From NCBI GenBank assembly GCA_002083405.1, contig LVWT01000051.1, positions 1-34,664 on the forward strand: a DNA stretch of 34,664 bases, in the 5' to 3' direction. The notes below the pieces were generated by a model, which had not been told where the DNA came from, ran no database searches, and was given only the letters and a program-made list of their open reading frames with translations. Below, piece by piece: positions 8,038 to 15,800 of this stretch (the stretch's first letter is position 1; every line of letters starts with the position of its first letter). The position numbers and the translations under genes were made by a program. The stretch is from Nitrospira sp. SG-bin2. GTDB lineage: Bacteria > Nitrospirota > Nitrospiria > Nitrospirales > Nitrospiraceae.

Positions 8038-8655
8038 ATGACAAGACTCGGAATGATGGCTGTTCTCTGTATTGCCGCGATGCTCGTGGGTTCCGCTCCG
8101 CTCTCTGCCGCGAGTGACGATGCACCGCTGGGATGGAAACTCTATACGAACGCCCGATTCGGCTTCTCTGTCCGGTATCCCGATGACTGGCGCCTGGGCA
8201 ATCCGTTGCCTGATGGAGCCGGGGTGACGCTCTATCCTCTCATCGAGCACAGCCTCATCGCCTTCTCCGGCCATATGAATGTGCTGGAGGGCAAAAGCCA
8301 GGACGGACGGCAGACGCTCGATGAATTTGCCGCGGCCCATCGCCGCATCATCGGAGAACACTACGGCAAAAGGACGATCGCCGTGAAATGGCGGCAGGAT
8401 CAGGATCTGGCGCTGGCCGGATTCCCCGCAAAGGACCTGATCTTCACGTATTCGGATAGCGCGCAGGGAGAGATGATCGAACACCACATCTTTTCGCTTG
8501 GACGCAATGAAGGACGCGGGGTGCGCATTAAAGTGCCGCGTCCTGAAGAGGCAAAAATGATGGAGACGGTCAAGAAAATGCTGGAGACCTATCGGCCGGG
8601 ACGGGATCAGAACGCGGTCAGCCCGATTGTGCCAAAGACTGATGCATCCAGATAG
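8038..8655 (+). CDS. Secreted PsbP-like protein
   Basis: A 205-residue exported protein. The signal peptide covers about 1-25 (ending PLSAA). The mature part opens with GWKLYTNARFGFSVRYPDDWRLG, the beta-strand entry typical of PsbP-like or PsbP-related small secreted proteins, whose roles outside photosynthesis are mostly unknown. The start at 8038 follows GAGGGG; an in-frame ATG at 8026 overlaps the preceding stop as ATGA. It is the last gene of the SUMF1 operon. A lower-GC cassette begins 85 bases downstream. Confidence 0.75.
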   Translation: MTRLGMMAVLCIAAMLVGSAPLSAASDDAPLGWKLYTNARFGFSVRYPDDWRLGNPLPDGAGVTLYPLIEHSLIAFSGHMNVLEGKSQDGRQTLDEFAAAHRRIIGEHYGKRTIAVKWRQDQDLALAGFPAKDLIFTYSDSAQGEMIEHHIFSLGRNEGRGVRIKVPRPEEAKMMETVKKMLETYRPGRDQNAVSPIVPKTDASR

Positions 8656-8740
8656 AAATCTTTTCGAACGAGGCTTGCGTAACGCCTGTTTTTCCTATAC
8701 AAGTACCGTAAATCGTTTTTCGGTTGCTTCTCCTATCCTG

Positions 8741-9568
8741 ATGGCTGATTCCCTTTCAAAACCTCTCCCAGACTACCAGCGCCCTCCCGTCATTGAAGTA
8801 ATATATGGGATTCAGTTTGAGGCTCTCAAAGAGTGGCGGACACCTTTGATAGGCACTCTATGGCAGGCGATCAAGGCGGATTATCCAAAGTTCAAAGAAA
8901 TGCCCGTTCTTGCTCCTGTGATCGAACGCTTCGATCAAGCCATCCCGACAGAAATGGCCGCGCTTGAGTTGCTGGATGGCCCTCCGTTACCTCGACTGTT
9001 TTTCTTGGACTCACCTGAGAACTGGGTGATGCAGGTTCAAAATGATCGATTCCTTCACAATTGGAAGAGAATGAAGGAAGATGATGTGTATCCCCGGTTT
9101 GGAAGAGTGTCAGAGCGTTTTTTCGAGGCGTGGGAAAAGTTCCTAGCATTCTTGCTCTCACAAGAAATCGCTGAGCCCAACATCACGCAACTAGAAATCA
9201 CCTACATCAATCATATTCCAGTGGAAAAGAACCGAAGCACTGTGGAGGAAATTCAAACTGATTTAGTTGACGTGCGTTGGGAAGATGGTCACAAGTTTCT
9301 CCCATCACCGGAAACTGTGACATGGACATCTTCATTTCTTTTGCCAGAGAACGGAGGCCGCTTACACATAGCTCTTCGGCCTGCGCAACGTAGGAAGGAC
9401 AAGGTTTCTGTCCTGCTACTTGAACTGACAGCCAGAGGCATTCCAAACTCAACCGATATGGCAAGTATTCAATCCTGGTTTGCGATGAGCCGCGAATGGA
9501 TTGTAAGGGGATTTGCGGACATCACTCGTCAAGAAGTTCAGCGGGAACGGTGGGGCCGGAGAGAGTAA
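8741..9568 (+). CDS. TIGR04255 family protein
   Basis: A 275-residue protein opening with LPDYQRPPVIEVIYGIQFEAL, the N-terminal signature of the sporadically distributed TIGR04255 family. Its biochemical function is unknown to me. It has no signal peptide or membrane segment, so it is cytoplasmic. The ATG at 8741 is chosen because it puts the family signature about 10 residues in, but no clear ribosome site precedes it. Lines counted by hand in this gene and the next are about 48-52% GC against about 62% in a neighbouring gene, and the codon use looks more A/T-ended, suggesting horizontal acquisition. It is first in a tight three-gene set; the next start is only 3 bases after this stop. Confidence 0.8.
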   Translation: MADSLSKPLPDYQRPPVIEVIYGIQFEALKEWRTPLIGTLWQAIKADYPKFKEMPVLAPVIERFDQAIPTEMAALELLDGPPLPRLFFLDSPENWVMQVQNDRFLHNWKRMKEDDVYPRFGRVSERFFEAWEKFLAFLLSQEIAEPNITQLEITYINHIPVEKNRSTVEEIQTDLVDVRWEDGHKFLPSPETVTWTSSFLLPENGGRLHIALRPAQRRKDKVSVLLLELTARGIPNSTDMASIQSWFAMSREWIVRGFADITRQEVQRERWGRRE

Positions 9569-9571
9569 ACG

Positions 9572-10273
9572 ATGGATTACGCTCTTGATGACGTAGTTTC
9601 GGCACAAACAAACTGCGCAAGTCTTTCTCAAGGTAAGTTCATAGTTGCGGTTGCGTCGCAGCCAGCTCTTTCAGATCCACACCTCGTCTTGTATAGAAGG
9701 TACGGTACTGCGTCTGTCATCGCCCATCACGTACGGTCAGATCCCTACGAGGAATGGCAACAAACGGAAGAAACATCCCACGGGCGTGTTCATACTTTAC
9801 AGACTGCTACGCACACGATATCTACAGTTGTATCCGGAGGAATTGCGCGCTGGAAGTCTCATGAGGGATACGATGTCAAGAACGTCGCTATCGCTCGATC
9901 AGGGTCCGGAATTCAGAACTCTTTCTGGGCGAATACACGGACACAATATTCTTATGAAGAGCCAATAGCCACGGAAGCGCGGGCTGTCCTACTTTCTGAA
10001 CAAGTCATCGACTTTTGCTATCAGCACCAACTGTCGAACTGGTTGCAAATAGCCCTTCGTCAGGTTCGCCAGAATTTTGCACCCTTAGTTAGGATGCACG
10101 TCGAAGTCGAGCACGATCGGGAATCCGATGAGGAATGGTTGGCCATCATTGCAGAGGTGGAAGCCGAACCTGACGCCGTGCTCGCGATGTATACCGCTTA
10201 CACAAGAACCATGCTTCAGGCTGTCCCTTGGCCGGCTCGGGACAAGATGCGTCTCATCTACGATATTATTTGA
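9572..10273 (+). CDS. Unknown protein in the TIGR04255/HEPN cassette
   Basis: A 233-residue protein I do not recognise. There is no signal peptide or strong membrane segment. The N-terminal half is beta-rich (GKFIVAVASQP, HLVLYRRYGTASVIAHHV) and the C-terminal half is helical and acidic (VEVEHDRESDEEWLAIIAEVEAE split by short turns). The C-terminal part (WLQIALRQVRQNF; MRLIYDI) could form a helical bundle. GGAGAG lies about 9-10 bases before the ATG. It starts 3 bases after the TIGR04255 gene and its stop is 2 bases before the likely GTG start of the HEPN gene, so the three are very probably one operon. Function unknown. Confidence 0.75.
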   Translation: MDYALDDVVSAQTNCASLSQGKFIVAVASQPALSDPHLVLYRRYGTASVIAHHVRSDPYEEWQQTEETSHGRVHTLQTATHTISTVVSGGIARWKSHEGYDVKNVAIARSGSGIQNSFWANTRTQYSYEEPIATEARAVLLSEQVIDFCYQHQLSNWLQIALRQVRQNFAPLVRMHVEVEHDRESDEEWLAIIAEVEAEPDAVLAMYTAYTRTMLQAVPWPARDKMRLIYDII

Positions 10274-10275
10274 TC

Positions 10276-10725
10276 GTGGACCCAAAACATTTCCTCGACC
10301 TTGCTGAAGACCTTGTAAAAGCAAATCCGCCACAGCCTTCCAAGCTTCGAAGTGCCACAAGCCGCGCATATTACGCAGCATTTCATGTCTGTAGGGATAT
10401 TCTCGATAATATGGGATTTCGAATTGCCCGATCAGGGGGTGGCCATGGTGATGTAGTGAAATATCTCGCGAGCAGTCAAGATGACAATCTCAAGCAGATG
10501 AGTGGCCATCTTGGAACATTACAGAGTTGCCGAAACAATGCCGACTACGACCTTCATGTTGACCGTGCTGAAAGACTCCCGAACGTGCAACTTCACGTTC
10601 GTCAAGCGAGATTGATCATCGAAACTGTGGAGACCTGCTGTAAAGGGAGCAAGAGACCTCAAATCATTGAGGCAATGAAAGTCTTTGACGACATTAATAA
10701 AGGCAGATCTCGACCCGGAAACTGA
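10276..10725 (+). CDS. HEPN-domain protein
   Basis: A protein of about 149 residues with the helical HEPN pattern: an N-terminal helix with RSATSRAYYAAFHVCRDIL (about 25-43) and a later RNNADYDLH segment (86-94) resembling the conserved RxxADY...H region. HEPN proteins are often RNases or their inactive relatives, common in toxin-antitoxin and phage-defence loci. Whether this one is catalytic is uncertain because Arg86 and His94 are 7 residues apart, slightly wider than the usual R-x4-6-H. The start is not certain: GTG at 10276 gives no overlap, while an ATG at 10228 would overlap the preceding gene by 46 bases. It is the last gene of the lower-GC cassette; the next gene is on the other strand. 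Confidence 0.7.
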   Translation: MDPKHFLDLAEDLVKANPPQPSKLRSATSRAYYAAFHVCRDILDNMGFRIARSGGGHGDVVKYLASSQDDNLKQMSGHLGTLQSCRNNADYDLHVDRAERLPNVQLHVRQARLIIETVETCCKGSKRPQIIEAMKVFDDINKGRSRPGN

Positions 10726-10865
10726 GGCATTAGAGCGACGATTGCCGCGTATCAGGGAAGAGTCGTCCCGCCGTCTTCTCGTACCAGTGTCTTGTAATTT
10801 CTGGCCTGCGATCTTCTTCCAAGTGTAAGTTCAGCCGAGCTTGCTGGTGCCAGGCCGACTTTCCC

Positions 10866-11282
10866 CTAGGCCCCGCTGTCTTTCATTGCCGCAAGATGCT
10901 TCATCGCTTCTCTCGCCGCCGCGCGGGCTTTCGTTGCGGGGTTCAAGCTGGCACCGGGATCGACCTTGTCGCCCATCTCGGCCACCCGCTTGCAATACTT
11001 CACGGCGTCCTGCAAGTGCGGCGCGGCTTCTTTGCCATGTTCATCGGCCGACGGCAAAGCCTTGAGAATCGCTTCCGCATGCTTCGCCACCTCGGCACAA
11101 TGGTGCACGATGGCTTTCGCATCACCCATTCCGCCGTGCGCCACCATCTCTTCGGCGTCCTTCACCATTTCCTTGCCCTGATTCTGAATGTCCTTCGGCG
11201 ATCCCGCATGAACAGGCACAATCCCAATCAGAACGACACCGATCAGCACGCCGAGAAAAAGCCGGCAGTTGTTCGACATCAT
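10866..11282 (-). CDS. SmbP-like small metal-binding periplasmic protein
   Basis: A 138-residue exported protein. The signal peptide is about 1-26 (ending VHAG). The mature part is a helical, histidine-rich bundle with repeated AxxH spacing (MVAHGG, AIVHHCAEVAKHAEAIL, DEHGKEAAPHLQDAVKYCK, AMKHLAAM), as in the Nitrosomonas small metal-binding protein SmbP, which binds copper and other divalent metals. It is longer than SmbP and adds two cysteines. The start overlaps the stop of the upstream cupredoxin gene (ATGA at 11279-11282), so translation is coupled. ATG at 11279 is an alternative start. Expected role: periplasmic metal storage or buffering beside the multicopper oxidase. Confidence 0.75.
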   Translation of the reverse strand: MMSNNCRLFLGVLIGVVLIGIVPVHAGSPKDIQNQGKEMVKDAEEMVAHGGMGDAKAIVHHCAEVAKHAEAILKALPSADEHGKEAAPHLQDAVKYCKRVAEMGDKVDPGASLNPATKARAAAREAMKHLAAMKDSGA

Positions 11283-12064
11283 TCCGCCGATCGCTTCGAA
11301 TCGAAGCGGAAGTCAAGCATGGCCGTTCCGTTAGGCTGCACCGTAACCTCCTGCTCCTGAACCCCTAACGCAGGATGCCAGGCCTTGATACGATATGTGC
11401 CGGCCGGCAGCTCCCCGATGACGAAGGCCCCCTCCTGATTCGTTACCGCATAATACGGGTTGTCGATCGCATAACCCCAATTCTGCATGTAGGGATGCAT
11501 GCCGCACTGCATCGTGAACACTTTTCGCCCCTTGACGAGATTCACAACATCCGTGGTGCCGGTGGCCTTGAGCGAAGGCCGGTGCAACACGATATCCACG
11601 CCGGCCTGATCATAGGCATAGCCCTGAATATCGTGGGACACGGGATCCCGATTCGTCACGGTCAACTCTCGCTTGTCGCTCACGACGGTGACGAAAGGAA
11701 GGAATTGGCAGACGTTGGCTTCGACCTGGGCATCCGTAAAGGTGAACGGTTTCCCGCTCCGCACCCCTTCTACAACGACCACCACGTCCTTGAGCCCTCT
11801 GTTCCCTCCGACGTTGACTTCCCTCAGCAATCGATGCCCGGCGCCATCGGACAGGGCGCCGCAAAATACGTGATCCGGATATCGCCATATGTCGAATTCT
11901 TTGGGAGCCGGCGCCGTTCCGGCGAACCTCACGGTTCCGCGCAACACAGCGCCCTCGGTCACAGTTTTAGACTCATAGGCCAGAACATTCGTTTGGAGCC
12001 CGGCTGTCATGGCCGCTTGCGCGCAGGCTGCCAGACATAACCCCATCATAATCGGTCGTTTCAT
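11279..12064 (-). CDS. Periplasmic cupredoxin-like protein with C-terminal carboxypeptidase-regulatory-type domain
   Basis: A 261-residue exported protein. The N-terminal hydrophobic segment (about 5-29) is a signal peptide. Residues about 38-195 resemble a plastocyanin-type cupredoxin, with candidate copper ligands His144 (SHDIQGY), Cys187, His190 and Met193 (QCGMHPYM). Residues about 205-255 (GAFVIGELPAGTYRIKAWHP) form a beta-sandwich of the carboxypeptidase regulatory type. Extra cysteines at 68 and 119 could make a disulfide. The start has an ideal AAGGAGGG ribosome site and overlaps the preceding stop (ATGA at 12061-12064). Its place between a DUF4412-like gene and an SmbP-like gene, downstream of the multicopper oxidase, suggests copper or electron transfer in the periplasm. 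Confidence 0.75.
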   Translation of the reverse strand: MKRPIMMGLCLAACAQAAMTAGLQTNVLAYESKTVTEGAVLRGTVRFAGTAPAPKEFDIWRYPDHVFCGALSDGAGHRLLREVNVGGNRGLKDVVVVVEGVRSGKPFTFTDAQVEANVCQFLPFVTVVSDKRELTVTNRDPVSHDIQGYAYDQAGVDIVLHRPSLKATGTTDVVNLVKGRKVFTMQCGMHPYMQNWGYAIDNPYYAVTNQEGAFVIGELPAGTYRIKAWHPALGVQEQEVTVQPNGTAMLDFRFDSKRSAE

Positions 12065-12684
12065 TGGTATCCCTCCTTCATCCGCATGTCGTTCGCCGAC
12101 GGTTGTACCTCGATCGGCGGATTGGCCCGATCCAGACGACGTGGAAGCTCAAACAAGAACGGAGACTGTTCGGTGAAGATCAACCGCCGAAACTCCTCCG
12201 ACCACCGGCCTTGCTTGCTCACGGTCTTGACCGGAAACCGCTGAACCTTGGTCACCCATCGATAGTATTGCCGAGTTACTCCGTTCTCTGCAACCGTCAC
12301 TTCGAATAACTCGGTAGGATAGCCGTTCAGAGTTTCATCGCCGATGAATTCCCGCGAGACTTCTCCTTCCATCGTCTCGCTCACCACCAATCGGTGGTCT
12401 TTCTCGACCGGCACTTCGAGATATTGCCGTCGCTTGGACAAAATGAGCCAGGATGTCCGGGAGTCCATTCGGACAATGATGATGCTGGCGCCTCCTTGCG
12501 GTTGCATGAACTCGAACCGCCAGCGGTCATCCTTGGCATTGACATGAGCCGTCACTGAGGACTGTTCGTTCCTGACGATGCGCTCGGCGGAAAAATCAAT
12601 CGCCGCCGCCTGCTGTGCCACCCCCCCGATGGGAATTGACATCAGCCAAACCAGAGGTCCGAGAACACATACGCGTTGCCACAT
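12061..12684 (-). CDS. Exported DUF4412-like protein
   Basis: A protein of about 207 residues with a signal peptide (MWQRVCVLGPLVWLMSIPIGGVAQ) and a beta-rich mature region (DRWRFEFMQPQGGASIIIVRMDSRTSWLI, QYLEVPVE, NGYPTELFEVTV, RFPVKTVSKQG). This pattern fits DUF4412 or lipoprotein-localisation-like (LolA/LolB-fold) proteins. ATG at 12684 is chosen for the signal peptide, although its ribosome site is weak; the frame extends to a TTG at 12753 that would bury the signal. The gene follows the multicopper oxidase by 135 bases and is coupled by ATGA to the cupredoxin gene. Molecular role not known. Confidence 0.7.
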   Translation of the reverse strand: MWQRVCVLGPLVWLMSIPIGGVAQQAAAIDFSAERIVRNEQSSVTAHVNAKDDRWRFEFMQPQGGASIIIVRMDSRTSWLILSKRRQYLEVPVEKDHRLVVSETMEGEVSREFIGDETLNGYPTELFEVTVAENGVTRQYYRWVTKVQRFPVKTVSKQGRWSEEFRRLIFTEQSPFLFELPRRLDRANPPIEVQPSANDMRMKEGYQ

Positions 12685-12751
12685 AGCTGCTGGATGAGTT
12701 CTACAGTATCGCACGGACCTGCCGCAAGACGCCTTTCCCGTCGGACTGGAC

Positions 12752-12794
12752 AAAGAAACGGGGGAACCAGGCCCTCACCAGCCCAGCTCCCCCG
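12752..12794 (-). terminator. Possible terminator after the multicopper oxidase gene
   Basis: On the minus strand GGGGGA (12794-12789) pairs with TCCCCC (12766-12761), with partial inner pairing, followed by GTTTCTTTG. It lies 26 bases past the oxidase stop. The T-tract is interrupted, so it may only attenuate transcription into the three coupled genes downstream. Confidence 0.35.
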
Positions 12795-12819
12795 CCTATT
12801 CACCGGTTTCCAACCGAGA

Positions 12820-15800
12820 CTACTCGGCCTTCATCGATACCGGTATGGACTGGGCCGGATGCTCCTCCTCGGCCCGTTGTGTCGCCGGAACCTGTTTGTC
12901 CAACGGCAGGATCGTCCGACTGTCCCGATCCAGCACCTTCAACATCCCCCAATGCCCGGCATCGAGATACCCCGGACGCTGGTTGAGCCAGAGATAATCG
13001 CCGGGAATACCGTTGGGCCCGCCGGCTCCGCCGTGCAGCCAGGCGTTGATGACCTCGGACCCGCCGAATTCCATGGTGCTCACGAGATCCGCTCCGGCCA
13101 AGTACGGCTCATGTTTCCATTCATGGCCAGACACGCTGAACAGTTGGACCTGCTCGCTGAAGGCGCCCAGCACATGAATGACGACCGGATCGCCGAGGTG
13201 CGCCGCAATGGTCGGCGTAACCGGCTGGTCCCCCGCCTTCACGCAGGCGAATACTTCACTGTAGGCACAGCCCTTTTCGGTTCGATAATCGGTCGGCTCC
13301 GACCGATAGTTCACTGCCGTCACGCCGGCCACTTTTTGAATATACGGCATGAAACTGGTGCCGATGATGTTGTCTTCGTCCTGGAACAGCAGCGCGAACG
13401 ACCGGTAGTTCTTCCGCTGTTCATTCCCCGGCAAGGTACGGTCTATCATCACGTCGGCCCGCCACGAACTCTTCTGGGCTAAATCTTCGCCGGTCACCGG
13501 ATCACGATACTGCGATCCCTTCGGGCCGATGATGATCGCCCCGAACAGCCCGTTTCGAGGATTCTCGATCACGTTGCCCCAATCCTGAATCAGGGCGGCG
13601 TTCTCCCCGAATTCCGGATGGGCGTAGAACGTGTAGGTCCGGCGTTGTCCCGGCGCGACGGTCTGATCGCCGGGATTGTTGCCTGCGTTGATCCCCATCG
13701 ATTCTTTGGGATCGAATGCCAGATGATCAACATGGAATCCGGCCCGATCCTTGGCCATCTCGTTCTTGAGATTGACCTTGATGCAATCACCCACGTTGAC
13801 GTGCAAGGTCAACGGATTCGGTTCGAGACTACCCGAGGCTACTTTCGTCTTCTCGCCTTCGAGCACGTACATCTTGCCGGCCTCGTTGCCCAACACCATC
13901 TTCCGCTCCAGGTCCACTTCCATAACACCCGGGGTTCCCTTGTTGTAGCGGATCGCCTTGTCGATAGCGGACACGTTGAAACTCTTCACCGGCGCATCGG
14001 CCGGGCAGACAGACTTGGCCGACTCTGGAATCGCGCTTCGCCCCGGCAGCGGCTTCAAGGACGCCTCGGCCTTGTCCAGGACCCTGAACAGACCCCAGCT
14101 GCCTTCTGCAAAGTGCGACGCCCGGCCGCTGTAGTACAGGTAGTCACCCGCCATCTGCTGTGGTCCTCCTGCCGCGGGAATGGCCGCGTCGTACCGTTCT
14201 CCGATCACCACGTGCAGTGTGCTGCGCGGGATGGAGTTCTTGCTGTAGCGCTCCATCGGGAACCAATGACCGCTGATGTGCCAGGAATGGACTTCATTGG
14301 CCGACCCTTCGAGCAGCCGGACCACCACCGGATCGCCCAGGTATGCCCGCAAGATCGGCGTCTCAGGATCACCGTGAATCCGGCTGCTGAACAACTGCGA
14401 CGGATCTGGATTGTTCGCCAACCGCACAGACAAGGGCTCCACACGCATGTTGTAGCCGCTCCCCGTCGTGGCTTCCCCGCCGTTGAGAAATTTCATCGCC
14501 GATAGATTGAGCTTGGCCGGATAGACCGCGGACGGGGTACCGTCCACGGAGATTGCTCCGACTCTCGCCTGTGGATTGTCGGTCGTGATCAACTCCGCCG
14601 TTCTGGGATTGGAGTCCATGACCTGGGTCACGATCTCGCGGAACGAGCCGGAGATATGAGCGGACACCGGCTCGGTGGTGTGAATGTCGGCCACCGGCCC
14701 GCTACGGAGTTCTTTACCCGTCACCGGGTCATGGTAGGTAGACCGCGGCGGCTCGGCAATGAAGGTGGAGAAGAGCCCGTGGCCCCAACCGTCCAATCCA
14801 AACACATGGTCGTGCCAGAAGGTGGTGCCGAAATCGGCATCCACATACCAGCGTTCCCTGATCCATTCCACCGACACAATCTCGCCCTTCTTATGACCAT
14901 GCATGAGCGGGCGCTCGAAGACAATCGTATTGCCGTCGATCTTGCTGATCCGGGCCGACTCAAACCGGCCCACTTCGTCCATGCCCACGCCAAGCTCGGT
15001 TTTGAGGTGATACCGCGTGGCGTCCTTCACTGTGATACTGATCGCGCCCTTCGGCGCATCGGCTTCGATCGTTGTGTTCATCGGCACAGGCATGCCCTTG
15101 CCGGGGTGTTCGTCCTTCAAAATGGTGAAGGGCCGCAACGACATCTCATAGGAGAATCCGATGATGGGCCCATCCGACGCTTGCGTATCGAACTGGAACA
15201 TGTGCGGGTGCAGGTTCGTCTTGCTGGAGAACCCTTGCCGCTGATCGTCTTTCAATTCGCTCTTATAGACAACGTCAATGCAATCCTGCACGTTGCCGCG
15301 GATCACCAGCGGCATCTGCTTGGCGTGGTTCTTCCGCACCTCCTGCTCTTCTTCATGCAACACGTAGAGCATGCCGTCCGGATCCACGATCGCGGGCGTC
15401 TTGGCCGTCGCCTTTTTGAGCGTGATGGGCAGCGTAATCGCATGGATGTTGAAATACTTCCGGGGCGCGCCCTCCGGACAGAGACTCCAGGGCCCTTGCT
15501 CGCCCGGCCTCGGCGGCTCGGTGGAATTGCTGCCGTCGTCGCGGCGATGGATCGGCTCAAGCCATGGCGCTCCGCTGTGGCTCGGCGAGAAGGGCACGCG
15601 CCGGCCCAGATGCGGCCGCAGCCACGGCCAGGCGATCTTGCCGGTCCTGGCATCGAAAAGAATCTCTTGCCGCTTGCCGGGCGTCGCCGACTTGTAGTTG
15701 ACCCATTCATAGGTCGTCTCTGGCTCGCTCATGGCCTTCTGTCCGTCCCAAGCCCAATCGTTAACGGTTGCATCGTAGGCCAACGTCTGTTCTTTCTCCG

